From Thermoanaerobaculia bacterium (GTDB lineage Bacteria; Acidobacteriota; Thermoanaerobaculia; Multivoradales; JAHEKO01), in contig CAMYOG010000015.1 of NCBI GenBank assembly GCA_947259925.1, positions 1-64,000 on the forward strand: 64,000 nt of DNA. The letters run 5' to 3'. Of this stretch, positions 9,204 through 19,900 are shown piece after piece. Made by a program: the position numbers and the translations under genes. The stretch's first letter is position 1. Every line of letters begins with the position of its first letter. The notes under the pieces are model-generated. The model was not told where the DNA came from, searched no databases, and saw only the letters and a program-made list of their open reading frames with translations.

Positions 9204-9485
9204 TCAGGCGTTGAAGTACTCGCCTTTCGGCGGACCGGCGAGTAGCTGCATGGCTTCCTGCATCGTCTCGGGTGGGATGTTTCGGACCGAAGCCTGATGC
9301 GCTTCGACGCTCTCCCAGGCCTCGATGACGACGATCCGCGCCGGGTCCGCCTGGCTGCGCAGGAGCTGACACGAAAGACACCCCTCGGACGACTCGATCG
9401 TGGGCACGAACGAGCCGATCAGAACGGCGAGCGCGTCGCCCTCCCCTTCACGAGCCTGGAACTCGTTGATTCGCGTGACACTCAT
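9204..9485 (-). CDS. Antibiotic-biosynthesis-monooxygenase (ABM) domain protein
   Basis: A 93-residue single-domain protein of the ABM/YgiN dimeric alpha-beta-barrel fold. Features are the N-terminal strand SVTRINEFQAREGEGDAL, a central EGCLSCQLLRS, VVIEAWESVEAHQAS and a C-terminal GPPKGEYFNA. Family members include quinol monooxygenases and small heme- or cofactor-free oxygenases, and the length is normal for the fold. GAGGAGG lies about 6 nt before ATG 9485. It is divergent from the molybdenum hydroxylase genes at 9548-12165, which suggests a possible link with oxidation of an aromatic or quinone-like compound. The substrate cannot be read from sequence. Confidence 0.75.
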   Translation of the reverse strand: MSVTRINEFQAREGEGDALAVLIGSFVPTIESSEGCLSCQLLRSQADPARIVVIEAWESVEAHQASVRNIPPETMQEAMQLLAGPPKGEYFNA

Positions 9486-9534
9486 CCCGGCGCCTCCTCG
9501 CGGCCGATCATAACCGCGCGGAGAGGAGCTTGGT

Positions 9535-9540
9535 TATAGT
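9535..9540 (+). promoter_or_regulatory. -10-like element TATAGT 7 nt before the molybdenum hydroxylase operon
   Basis: TATAGT is followed by 7 nt and ATG 9548. A GAGGAG lies too far upstream of that ATG to serve as its ribosome binding site, though it could serve GTG 9539. The arrangement matches the short-leader pattern seen at lhr and ruvB. Confidence 0.3.
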
Positions 9541-9547
9541 GCCGCGG

Positions 9548-10036
9548 ATGGCCGGGCGCACCTTCTCCTTGAGCGTCAACGGTGAGCGCGTGCGCGTCTC
9601 GGCGGAGCCGGATGAGCCGCTTCTCTGGGTGCTGCGCGACCAACTGCAGCTGACCGGCACCAAGTTCGGATGCGGCCAGGGGCAGTGCGGCGCGTGCAAG
9701 GTCTTGATCGACGGACAGCCGCTCTGGTCGTGCCAGGTTCCGGTCGAATCAGTCGCCGGCAGCAGCGAGATCGTCACCATCGAGGGGCTCGGTCAGCCTG
9801 GCAACCTGTCGCCGGTCCAGGCGGCGTTCGCCCGCCATACCGCGTTCGGGTGCGGCTTCTGCACGCCGAGCATGATCGTAGAGGCGACGGCGCTTCTGCG
9901 CGACAACCCGCGGCCGACGAGAGCCGAGATCGTCGCCGCCATGAACGGCCATCTCTGCCGCTGCGCCGCTTACCCCAACATCATCGCGGCAATCCGGTCG
10001 GTCGCCGACTCCGATCGGGAGGACGAAGCCCGATGA
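9548..10036 (+). CDS. [2Fe-2S] small subunit of a xanthine-dehydrogenase-family molybdenum hydroxylase
   Basis: About 162 residues with both [2Fe-2S] centres of the xanthine dehydrogenase/aldehyde oxidase family. A plant-type ferredoxin cluster is in the first half (CGQGQCGACKVL, then a Cys in PLWSCQVP). An alpha-helical cluster is in the second half (CGFCTPSM and CRCAAYPNI). It passes electrons from the molybdenum subunit to an external acceptor. There is no FAD subunit nearby, as in isoquinoline 1-oxidoreductase (IorAB) type enzymes. Its stop overlaps the start of the large subunit (ATGA at 10033-10036), so the two are translationally coupled. Start candidates are ATG 9548, GTG 9539 and TTG 9530. 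Confidence 0.9.
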   Translation: MAGRTFSLSVNGERVRVSAEPDEPLLWVLRDQLQLTGTKFGCGQGQCGACKVLIDGQPLWSCQVPVESVAGSSEIVTIEGLGQPGNLSPVQAAFARHTAFGCGFCTPSMIVEATALLRDNPRPTRAEIVAAMNGHLCRCAAYPNIIAAIRSVADSDREDEAR

Positions 10037-12165
10037 CCCTGACCCGCCGGCGCTTCCTCTCCGGTCTGGGCGGCACCAGCCTGGTCTTCGTCTTCGACCT
10101 CTCGTGCGCTCCGGAGAAGGCCCCCGAGCCGACCCTGCTGGCGCTCGATGGGGACGACGAAGCAGCCCTGATCGACGCCGCTATCGAGGCGAAGGTCGAC
10201 TACCGCGGCTGGCTGGCGATCGCGCGGGACGGCGCCGTGACCGCCCATACCGGCCGCATGGAGCTCGGGCAGGGCCTCAAGACAGTGCTCTCGAACGTCA
10301 TCTGTCAGGCGCTCGAGCTTCCCGGGGAGCGGGTCCACCTGGTCATGGGGGACACCGACCTCTGCCCCGACGACGGCCCGACGACCGGCAGCAACGCCAC
10401 GCGCGGCGTCGGCTGGCGCTACTGGGTCGCCTGCCACGCGGCCCGCAATCACCTGCTCGACGAGGCCGCGCGCCGTCTGAGGTCCGCCCGGGAAGAGCTG
10501 GTCTACGAGGCGGGCGAGATCTACGATCCGAGCCGCCCCGGTCGACGCCTCGGAATCGGCGAGCTCGGCCCCGGCGTCCGCGAGCTGAGCGCCGGCGACC
10601 TCGAGACCACTGCCGGCGATCTACCTCCCTACGTGGATCGGGGTACCCCGAGCGTCGAGGCCGAGGCGATCGTCACCGGCACCAAGTCCTACGCCGGCGA
10701 CCTGAGAGCGGGCGACTGCCTCTACGGCGGCTTCCTGCTGCCCGAGTACCACGCCCAGCGGACCGAGCTGCTGGAGATCGACCTCGCTCCGGCGGAGAAC
10801 GTCCCCGGGCTGGTCAAGCTGGAGCGCATCGGCGGCACGGTGGCGGCGATCGGTCGAACCTACACTTCGGTGCAGAAGGCGCTCGCCGCCGCGCGGCCGA
10901 TCTGGAAGCAGCCCCCCTACCCGCCCGAGTTCGACAACGAGCAGGAGATTCGCAAGCGCTCGAAGCTGGTGGGCGTCCTGCGCGAGCGCGGCGACGTCGA
11001 GCGGGCGCTGGCCGCGAGCGACCACGTGATCTCCGAATCGTACGTCACGCAATACGCGACGCCGGCGCCGATCGAGACCCACACCGCCCTGGCCGACGTA
11101 ACCGCCCGATCGGCGACCGCCTGGGTCGGCACCCAGAGCCCCTTCCTGGCACGCGAGCGGGTCGCCCGGGCGCTGGCGCTCCCCGACGAGAGGGTGCGGA
11201 TCGTCGGCATGCCACCAGGCGGCGGGTTCGGCGAGAAGGCGGGGCACAACGTCGCCGATCGCGCCGCGGTCCTCTCCAGCCTGGCCGGCGAGCCGGTCAA
11301 GTACGTCCAGTCGCGCAAGGAGCACTTCCAGGCCGCCTGCAAGTACAAGCACTCGGTGGTTATCGACATCACCACCGGCGTCTCGGCCGACGGCGAGATC
11401 CGGGCCCGAACGATCGATTTCCATCAGGGCCGCGGCAAGGGAACCCGCAAGCTCTACGACATTCCCGCCGTCCGCTACCGCAGCTACCGGGCGCAGATCG
11501 GCATCGGCAATGCCATCATGCGCGGCACCAGCTACACCCAGACCATCTTCGCCCTCGAGAGCCACACCGACATGGTCGCGCGCGCGGTCGGTATCGATCC
11601 GGTCGAGCTCCGCCGTCGAAACGTCCTCAACCCGCCCTTCCTGCCGCTGCTCGATCGCTGCGCGGAGATGCTCGGCTACCCGAGCTCCGAGAGGTCGCCC
11701 GGCCACGGCCAGGGGTTCGGCATCTGCTACCACGGTGTCCACCAGTACGGCGTGGTCGGCGCCGTGGTCGAGGTCGATCGAAAGTCCGGCACCATCGGCG
11801 TGGTCAGGCTGTGCGGGGCGTTCGACATCGGTCAGGTGATGAACCGGAACACGGCCTCGATGGGGGTTCGGGGCGCGATGATCTGGGGGCTCGGCTACGC
11901 TCTGCTCGAGGAGGCGAGGTTCGACGCCCATCGATCCCACACCGCGGCCTTCGAGGACTATCGCGTACCGCGTTTCAGCGACGTTCCGGAGATCGAGCTC
12001 GCCTTTCTCGACAACCATCGGCCCGGCGTCCCGAGGGGATGCGGCGAAGTACCGGTGCCGCCGACGATCGCCGCCATCTGCAACGCCGTCTACGACGCGA
12101 CCGGCGTCCGTTTCTACACCCTGCCGATGACCCCGGCGCGCGTGCGCGCGGCGCTCGAAAGCTAG
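10033..12165 (+). CDS. Tat-exported molybdopterin-binding large subunit (IorB-like)
   Basis: 710 residues. The N-terminus MTLTRRRFLSGLGG is a twin-arginine signal, so the folded heterodimer with the upstream [2Fe-2S] subunit is predicted to be exported to the periplasm. Molybdopterin-site motifs include GRMELGQGLKT (about 75), the glycine-rich PPGGGFGEKAGHN (about 397) and RGTSYTQTIFALESH. The architecture matches isoquinoline 1-oxidoreductase beta-like and periplasmic aldehyde-oxidising enzymes with no FAD subunit, which usually hand electrons to cytochromes. The stop TAG at 12165 abuts the stop of the convergent outer-membrane gene at 12166. The substrate (N-heterocycle or aldehyde) is unknown. 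Confidence 0.88.
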   Translation: MTLTRRRFLSGLGGTSLVFVFDLSCAPEKAPEPTLLALDGDDEAALIDAAIEAKVDYRGWLAIARDGAVTAHTGRMELGQGLKTVLSNVICQALELPGERVHLVMGDTDLCPDDGPTTGSNATRGVGWRYWVACHAARNHLLDEAARRLRSAREELVYEAGEIYDPSRPGRRLGIGELGPGVRELSAGDLETTAGDLPPYVDRGTPSVEAEAIVTGTKSYAGDLRAGDCLYGGFLLPEYHAQRTELLEIDLAPAENVPGLVKLERIGGTVAAIGRTYTSVQKALAAARPIWKQPPYPPEFDNEQEIRKRSKLVGVLRERGDVERALAASDHVISESYVTQYATPAPIETHTALADVTARSATAWVGTQSPFLARERVARALALPDERVRIVGMPPGGGFGEKAGHNVADRAAVLSSLAGEPVKYVQSRKEHFQAACKYKHSVVIDITTGVSADGEIRARTIDFHQGRGKGTRKLYDIPAVRYRSYRAQIGIGNAIMRGTSYTQTIFALESHTDMVARAVGIDPVELRRRNVLNPPFLPLLDRCAEMLGYPSSERSPGHGQGFGICYHGVHQYGVVGAVVEVDRKSGTIGVVRLCGAFDIGQVMNRNTASMGVRGAMIWGLGYALLEEARFDAHRSHTAAFEDYRVPRFSDVPEIELAFLDNHRPGVPRGCGEVPVPPTIAAICNAVYDATGVRFYTLPMTPARVRAALES

Positions 12166-12741
12166 CTAGAACTTGTAGGTCACCCCGACCGAGACCATCG
12201 ACAGGCTGTCCGGCAGGTCGGTCTCGAAGCTCTCGTACTCGCCCCTCACGCCCAGCTTCCCGAGCTCGAACGCGACGCCCACGCCCCAGGCGAAGTCGGT
12301 GCCGTCGTCCGAGATCCGGATGTCGGGCGCGCCGATCAGGTCGGCCGATTCGAGGCGAAAGTCCGTGTTCCAGGCGATCAGGCCACCCTTGGCGAACAGC
12401 TTGACCGGACCCAGGGGTATCTTGCCGATCAGGAACCCGTCGATGCCGTCGCTCTCGGTGGTCGCTCGTCTCAGCCCGGCGTCGTCGGTCACCTCTCCCA
12501 GGTCGCGGTAGGCGACCTCGAACGCCAGCGGGCCGAGGAGGTCGTAGCCGAAAAAGACCTTGAAGGCGAACTCCTCGTCGTCGATCCGCAGCCCGGTATC
12601 TTCGACCCCCCCGAGGCTCAACTCGACCGTGGTCTGACCGACCGAGGCACCGAGATACGGGCCGTTTTCCGCACCGGCGGAGCCTGCAACGGCGATCGTC
12701 AGGGAAAGGACTGCGAGGAAAACACGCCTGCTGCTGGTCAT
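12166..12741 (-). CDS. Small outer-membrane beta-barrel protein
   Basis: 191 residues with a signal peptide ending GSAGA, followed by alternating polar/hydrophobic strands with GPYLGASVGQ at the start and SMVSVGVTYKF at the end. The terminal Phe is the usual BAM recognition signal. It fits an eight-stranded OmpA/OmpW-like outer membrane barrel. CGGAGG lies about 7 nt before ATG 12741. It abuts the molybdenum hydroxylase gene tail to tail, with no space for a terminator. No specific function can be assigned. Confidence 0.75.
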   Translation of the reverse strand: MTSSRRVFLAVLSLTIAVAGSAGAENGPYLGASVGQTTVELSLGGVEDTGLRIDDEEFAFKVFFGYDLLGPLAFEVAYRDLGEVTDDAGLRRATTESDGIDGFLIGKIPLGPVKLFAKGGLIAWNTDFRLESADLIGAPDIRISDDGTDFAWGVGVAFELGKLGVRGEYESFETDLPDSLSMVSVGVTYKF

Positions 12742-12809
12742 ACGTTGCCTCCGAGGTTCGACCGGACGATCTCCCGGGCTCCGTGGAGCAAGGACTGTGC
12801 CGTCTCGCC

Positions 12810-14988
12810 TCAGGTCTCGGCACCCGGCTCGAGCCGGTAGTAGACCGGCGACGGCGTGAGCTCGATCTCGAGCCCCGTCGGCACCGGCAACCGGGTGCCG
12901 TCGCGCCCGACGACGCTCTGCGCACCCCGGGGCAGCTCGGCCGCTACCGACCTCTCGACACTCCAGCCGACGACGATCTCCTCGCGATCATGCTCGAACA
13001 GGTAGAGCCGGCCCGGACCCTCTCCGCGCAGGGGTCGGATGAACCGACTCCCGGTCAGCTGCTCCTGCATCGCTCTCAGCGCCCGGTAGGCGGGCCGGCG
13101 GCGGAGCGGCTCGCCCTCGCCCGGCGCCACCAGACCGTAGCCACGCGAGATCAGCTGCCACCAGAAGACGCGCTCCACCAGCCCAGTTGCGAGCGTCAGC
13201 AGGTAGTAGCGCACCAGGTAGTCAGCCTGACGCTCCTCGTCGACCGCCACCAGGCGCCCGGCCGGCGAGTGCGGCCCCTCGCGCAGTGGCCAGTTGAACT
13301 CGGTGATCCAGCTCCTCTCTTCGCAGTTGCGGCTGGTGCCGGCGATCGCGTGCACGAGGGCGAGCTTGTCGACGGTGTCGAACCCGAGCTGGGTGTTCTC
13401 CGGGGCGCCCCGGCGGTCGACGTAGAGCAGGTGCGCGACGGCGTCGAAGCGCACGCCGCCGCGGGGCAGGTTGAGCAGACCGCTGAGGGCGTGGAGCTCG
13501 AAATCGATCACCGACGGACCGAGCAGCGTCACCTCGCCCGTCGCCCGCAGGATCTCCGAGGCGCTGGCAGCCAGGTCGAGGTACTCCTCGTAGGTCCACA
13601 CGCCCCACTTCGACCGGTTGACCGCCTGACCGATCTGGAAGCGGCTGCCGTACGGCACGAACAGTTCGGCCAGGGTCGACACCGACTCGCGCCAGCGCGC
13701 GTGGTCGCGCACCAGCTCGCGGTTCTGCGGCAGCGAGAACGTCAGCTCGTAGCCGCGCGCGTGGAGCTCCGACGCCAGCGCGAGCTCTCGGTCGTGGCGG
13801 TCCTGCCAAGGGTGGAGCCGCAGCAGAGCGTGCCGGACACCCAGCCCGTCGAGCAGCTCGACCGGGGCCATCGGGTCGTCGGGCCACGGCCGGACGGCTA
13901 CCCCGACACCTCCCCACTCCGTCGGCTGGCGGTACAGCTCGCGCCGGAGCTGGCGATAGCGACCCCAGGCGCGTCCGAGGCTCGGCAGGCCGTGGCGGAA
14001 GGCGCGCGCGTGGGTCCGCAGGTCGGCGACCCGGTTCTTCTGCTTCTCGATCGAGGTCGCGTGCTGGTGCGGTTGATCTGAGAGATGGTCCCAGACGATC
14101 TTGTCGCGGCTCGAGGCCCCGGTCGGCGCCTCCGGAATGTGGGCGTGCGCGCGCCGCGGCCCGAGACCGGTGAACAGCGACCTGATCGGATTCTGCACAT
14201 GGTTCTTGAGCCAGTGCTTGAGCAGGAAGGCGCGCATGTGGAGTCTGAAGAGGAGCGATCTGACCCCGGTCGGCGCCACCGGCGCTCCCCAGTACCCACC
14301 GAGAAAGGCGGCGCGCAGATCGGGCCAGGTCACCGGCAGTCGCGACAGATCTCGCGACCGGCGCCACGTCCCGAGCCGCGCGTCGAGTCGCGCCCGATTG
14401 AGGTCGACGATCTGGAAGCCGATCGGACCCGACTCCGGGTAGTCGACCAGGACGTTGCCGATCGAGATATCGCGATGCCAGATGCCGGCGTCGTGCACGC
14501 TCCTGAGGTAGCGGCCGAGCTCGGCGAACAGGCGCGGCGGATCGATCCGTGGGAAGCGACTCTCGCGCTCGCCGGCCCGGAGGGCACGGAACAGGGCGCG
14601 CATCTCGAAGCGGCCGGAGACCCGGCGGGCGATGTAGAACGACGGCCCCTCGGGCTCCTTCGACTCCACCCAGAGGAGGGGCTGCGGAGTGTCGACCCCC
14701 TCCTCCACCAGGCGCATCGCGGCCCGCCAGCTGCGCTCGGCCCTGCTCCCGCGACCGCGGCGGCGCGCACGCGCCAGTAGACCCTGGTTCCGGAACTGCT
14801 TGACCACCGCCTCCACCGACCCCTGCTCGGTCTCGAGGTCCGCGGTGTAGAGGTAGCTGCGACCCCAGTGCAGAGTCTCGCGTGCCGACGCCGGGTCGGT
14901 AAGTCTCCGGACCTGCCGCTCCAGGTCCGGCGCCGCTAGCCCGCAAGCGAACTCGCCGTAGAAGTCGCGAAGATCGAACCGGCCGCGA

Positions 14989-15017
<29 letters not shown>
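12810..15017 (-). CDS. Fusion of a WaaP/Kdo-kinase-like domain with a TIM-barrel glycosidase-like domain
   Basis: 735 residues. Residues about 45-240 form a kinase fold of the lipopolysaccharide-kinase type: VVKQF (Lys 73), the catalytic loop HRDISIGN (H181, D183, N188) and a DLN metal-binding motif at 205-207. Residues about 330-680 look like a clan-A TIM barrel. The strand ending ERSWITEFNWP would supply a nucleophile Glu. The usual acid/base motif (NEP-like) is replaced by GQAVNRSKWG, with no Glu, so hydrolase activity is doubtful. The start overlaps the end of rng by 29 nt, making it the distal gene of the mre/mrd/rng run. It may phosphorylate a surface sugar or lipid A core; the barrel's role is unknown. 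Confidence 0.7.
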
Positions 15018-16476
<1,459 letters not shown>

Positions 16477-16491
16477 AAAGGAGAATCGGAG

Positions 16492-17631
16492 CTAGCGGTT
16501 CACGTAGCGGCGAAAATCGATGCCCAGGATCACTCCCGTGGCGAAGAAGTTTGCAAGCATGAACGAACCGCCGTAAGAAAGGAAGGGGAGCGGAATCCCG
16601 GTGATCGGCAGCAATCCGACCACCATCGCCGTGTTGTAGAGCACGTGGAACGCGAAGCCCGACAGCAGACCGACCACCAGGAGTATCGCTTTCCGGTCCC
16701 GCGAGCGCAGCGCCACGGTCACGCCGTTACGCACGTAGAGCGCGTAGAGGATCAGCACCACGGCGACCCCCAGAAAGCCCCACTCCTCGGCCAGGACGGC
16801 GAAGATGAAGTCGGTGTGCCGGGCGGGTAGAAAGCGCAGCTGGCTCTGCGTTCCCTGCATGTACCCGCGGCCGGTCAGCTGTCCGGAGCCGACCGCGATC
16901 TTGCTCTGGCGGAGCTGGTAGCCGGCGCCGAGCGGCTCGCTCTGGGGCGAGACGAAGGTCTTCACCCGCTGGCGCTGGTAGTCGAGCATGACGAAGTTCC
17001 AGATGCCGGCGCCGATCACCAGGGCGACCACCGCTCCAGCCAGTAGGAGCCGCCAGCGCACCCCGGCCACCAGCAGCATCCCGACCACCGGCGGCAGCAG
17101 CATGGCGGCGCCGCCGAGGTCCGGCTCGAGCGCCACCAGCACCATCGGCACCAGCACGACCGCCAGGGCGAGCGAGATCTGGGGCAGGGTCAGGTGGCGC
17201 CGGTTGATCCCCGCCAGGTAGCGCGACAGCAGCACGATGACCGCGATCTTGGCGACGTCGGACGGCTGGATCTGCGCCGAGCCGACCCCCAACCAGCTGC
17301 GGGCGCCACCCGCCGCACGCCCGACGAAAAGGACCAGCACCAGGAGGGTTATCGACGCGATGTAGATCGGCACCGAGAACTTGGTCAGGACCTGGTAGTC
17401 GATGCCGAAGCCGATCGCGCAGACCAGCAGGCCGAGCAGGATCCTCAGCGCGTGGCGCGGTAGATAGTCGACCTCCATCTCGGCGCTGGCGCTGTGCACG
17501 GTCGCGAGGCCGATCGCGGCGAGCAGGATCGCCGTTACCAGAACGCCCCAGCGGACGTCGGCCAGCGTCCTGAGGAACGTCCGCTCCTCAGGAAGACTGG
17601 CGAAGACCGCGAGCGGAGAAGTGTCTCTCAT
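16492..17631 (-). CDS. rodA: SEDS peptidoglycan glycosyltransferase RodA
   Basis: About 379 residues with around ten transmembrane segments. The SEDS family polymerises lipid II glycan strands for cylindrical wall growth together with PBP2. Family motifs include the loop with GAGYQLRQSKIAVGSGQLTGRG, ARHTDFIFAVLAEEWG and a C-terminal GGSFMLANF. ATG 17631 overlaps the end of the PBP2 gene by 44 nt. Starting here gives MRDTSPLAVFASL, a normal cytoplasmic N-terminus, so the longer frame to 17676 is not needed. It is followed 15 nt later by rng. Confidence 0.93.
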   Translation of the reverse strand: MRDTSPLAVFASLPEERTFLRTLADVRWGVLVTAILLAAIGLATVHSASAEMEVDYLPRHALRILLGLLVCAIGFGIDYQVLTKFSVPIYIASITLLVLVLFVGRAAGGARSWLGVGSAQIQPSDVAKIAVIVLLSRYLAGINRRHLTLPQISLALAVVLVPMVLVALEPDLGGAAMLLPPVVGMLLVAGVRWRLLLAGAVVALVIGAGIWNFVMLDYQRQRVKTFVSPQSEPLGAGYQLRQSKIAVGSGQLTGRGYMQGTQSQLRFLPARHTDFIFAVLAEEWGFLGVAVVLILYALYVRNGVTVALRSRDRKAILLVVGLLSGFAFHVLYNTAMVVGLLPITGIPLPFLSYGGSFMLANFFATGVILGIDFRRYVNR

Positions 17632-19372
17632 ACAGAATCCTCGCCAGCGGCGCCGCCGCCCGCGAGCCCTTGCCACCGTGTTCGACGAAGACGACCACCA
17701 CCAGCTCGGGCCGCTCCACCGACGCGAACGACGCGAACCAGGCGTGATCGCGATGCTCGAACTGGAGGTCCTTGCTGTCGATCCAGCTCTTCTGCTCGAT
17801 CACCTGTACCGTGCCGGTCTTGCCCGCGACCTGGGCCGCGTCGACGCGCGCGGAAGCGCCCGTTCCCTTCTCGTTGACCACCGCCCAGAGCGCTTCGCGC
17901 ACGAACTCGAGCGCCGAGCGGTTCAGATCGATCGACTCGGGCTCGGCGGCCGGCGCGTCCCGGTCCAGCCGTGGCGTCACTCGCAGGCCGCCGTTGGCGA
18001 CGATCGCCATCATCGAGGCGATCTGCAGCGGAGTCGTCAGGATCGGTCCCTGACCGATCGCCACCGAGATCGTCTCGCCCGGATACCAGGTCGATCCGCG
18101 CACGCGCAGGCTCCACTCCGGATCGGGGACCAGGCCCCGCTTCTCGCCCGCGATCGCGACGCCGGTCGGCGTGCCGAGGCCGAAGAGCCGCGCATAGTGC
18201 GCGATTCGCGAGATACCGAGCTTCTGCCCCAGGTGGTAGAAGTAGACGTCGCACGACTCCTTGATCGCCTCGCGCAGGTGGACCCAGCCGTGGCCGGCGC
18301 GCTTCCAGCAGCGGAAGCGCCGGTTGTAGATGCGGGTCGAGCCGCCACAGTAGACGCTGTCCGAGCCGTTGACCACGCCCTCGGTCAAGCCGGCCGTCGC
18401 CACCACGATCTTGAACAACGAGCCGGGCGAGTGGGTGTTCTGGAGCACCCGGTTCTGGAGTGGATTGTGAGGCGCCTCGACCAGCGCCTGCCACTCGCTC
18501 CGGTCGAGACGCCGGGCGAACCGGTTGGGGTCGTACGACGGTGCCGACACCATCACCAGCACGTCGCCGTTGCGCGGATCGAGCGCCACCGCCGCACCGA
18601 CGCGATCTTCGAAGTAGCGGGCGGCCTCCTGCTGGAGCTCGAGATCGAGCGTCAGATGAAGATCCGTGCCGGCGCTCGCCGCGGTGTTTCGATAGTCGTC
18701 GCGCGGTCGGCCGCGGCTGTCCACCACCACCACACGCTCACCGTCGGAGCCGCGCAGGCGACCTTCGTAGGCGCGCTCGATTCCCCTCCTGCCGGCCAGG
18801 TCGCCCGGCTTGTAGGCCGATTCGGGCGCTTCGAGGTCTTCCCTGGCCACCTCGCCCAGATAGCCGAGCACGTGAGCGGTGAGCGGGCCGTGCCGGTAGA
18901 CCCGCAGATGGCCGACGTCGATGTCGAACTCCGGGTGCTCGAGCCTTTCGGCCGAGAACCGCGCCACCTGCGACAGCGAGAGGCTCTCGGCGATCAGGAT
19001 CGGCGAGAAGAGCGACGAGCCGCGGTAGCGGCCGACCGTCTCCTCGAGCTCTTCGCGCGAGCGGCCGAGGATCTCCGCGGCGAAGTCGAGGCTCGCCGCG
19101 AGGTCACGGCTGAGACTCCGATCGAGCACCAGGTCGTAGCTCGGCACGTTGTCGACCAGCAACCGCTCATGGCGGTCGAAGATCAGTCCACGGGGGGCAT
19201 GGATCGGCACCTTGCTGAGCCGGTTGTTGTCCGCCAGCTCGCGGTAGTAGCTCCCCTGCACGACCTGCACGAACCAGTAGCTCGAGCCGATCAGGGCGAG
19301 CAGGATCACGAAGGCGAGACGGAGCCGCGGAATCCGTAGCAGGAGCTCCTGGCGCTGTTCTCTGACTTCCAT
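17588..19372 (-). CDS. mrdA: Penicillin-binding protein 2 (class B transpeptidase)
   Basis: 594 residues. One N-terminal membrane anchor (about 19-38) is followed by the pedestal domain with APRGLIFDRH and the transpeptidase domain. Active-site motifs are all present: SLFK at 318-321 (nucleophile Ser), SCD at 373-375 and KTG at 518-520. It crosslinks peptidoglycan in the periplasm during elongation, paired with RodA. It follows mreD by 18 nt and overlaps rodA by 44 nt, so the elongasome proteins are encoded as one unit. Confidence 0.95.
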   Translation of the reverse strand: MEVREQRQELLLRIPRLRLAFVILLALIGSSYWFVQVVQGSYYRELADNNRLSKVPIHAPRGLIFDRHERLLVDNVPSYDLVLDRSLSRDLAASLDFAAEILGRSREELEETVGRYRGSSLFSPILIAESLSLSQVARFSAERLEHPEFDIDVGHLRVYRHGPLTAHVLGYLGEVAREDLEAPESAYKPGDLAGRRGIERAYEGRLRGSDGERVVVVDSRGRPRDDYRNTAASAGTDLHLTLDLELQQEAARYFEDRVGAAVALDPRNGDVLVMVSAPSYDPNRFARRLDRSEWQALVEAPHNPLQNRVLQNTHSPGSLFKIVVATAGLTEGVVNGSDSVYCGGSTRIYNRRFRCWKRAGHGWVHLREAIKESCDVYFYHLGQKLGISRIAHYARLFGLGTPTGVAIAGEKRGLVPDPEWSLRVRGSTWYPGETISVAIGQGPILTTPLQIASMMAIVANGGLRVTPRLDRDAPAAEPESIDLNRSALEFVREALWAVVNEKGTGASARVDAAQVAGKTGTVQVIEQKSWIDSKDLQFEHRDHAWFASFASVERPELVVVVFVEHGGKGSRAAAPLARILYERHFSARGLRQSS

Positions 19373-19390
19373 CTCGGCTCGCGGTCTCTT

Positions 19391-19900
19391 CTACTTGAGC
19401 TTCGAGGTTCGACTGCGCCTCCAGACTTCGATGCGCTTCAACGACCGACGCCGGATCAGCACGAACAGAACTCCAGCGACCCCGGTCGCCGCGACCCTGA
19501 TCAACATCCAGGTCAAGTCGGGTAGCGCCGGGTCGGCCAACAGCATCACCACCAGACCTACGAGAATCGCCTGCTGCGCCGCGGCGGCAAGCGCGAACAT
19601 CAAAAAGATCCCGGGCGGCCGGCGGATCACCAGCCGCTGGGCTGCGTACGCAGTCCCGTAACCTACGATGGTATCAGCGAAACCGTGCAGTCCGTAGAGT
19701 CCGCCGGTGACCGCGTCGGTGACCAGGCCGACCAGCAGACCGACGGCCAGGCCGAGGATCAGATCGCCCTGCAGGCCGTAGAAGACCACCATCACCAGAA
19801 ACAGATCGAGCAGCCTCGGCAGATCGTCGGAGATCCGCGCGCCCACGAAGTGGAGCGCCACCACGGCCGCGAGAGCGATCAGGAACCTAACCGCCGGCAT
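19391..19900 (-). CDS. mreD: Rod shape-determining membrane protein MreD
   Basis: 169 residues with about five hydrophobic segments and short loops, typical of MreD. DLFLVMVVFYGLQGDLILGLAVGLLVGLVTD matches the family's DLLLI-type signature region. It sits between mreC (14-nt overlap) and mrdA (18-nt gap), which is its standard position. It acts as a membrane partner of MreC in the elongasome. The C-terminus is basic and cytoplasmic. Confidence 0.9.
   Translation of the reverse strand: MPAVRFLIALAAVVALHFVGARISDDLPRLLDLFLVMVVFYGLQGDLILGLAVGLLVGLVTDAVTGGLYGLHGFADTIVGYGTAYAAQRLVIRRPPGIFLMFALAAAAQQAILVGLVVMLLADPALPDLTWMLIRVAATGVAGVLFVLIRRRSLKRIEVWRRSRTSKLK

Noticed and set aside
10104-12404. Long plus-strand frame overlapping the molybdenum hydroxylase subunit
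   Set aside because: Arg/Pro-rich low-complexity translation with no motif; the other frame encodes a complete molybdopterin subunit with a Tat signal.
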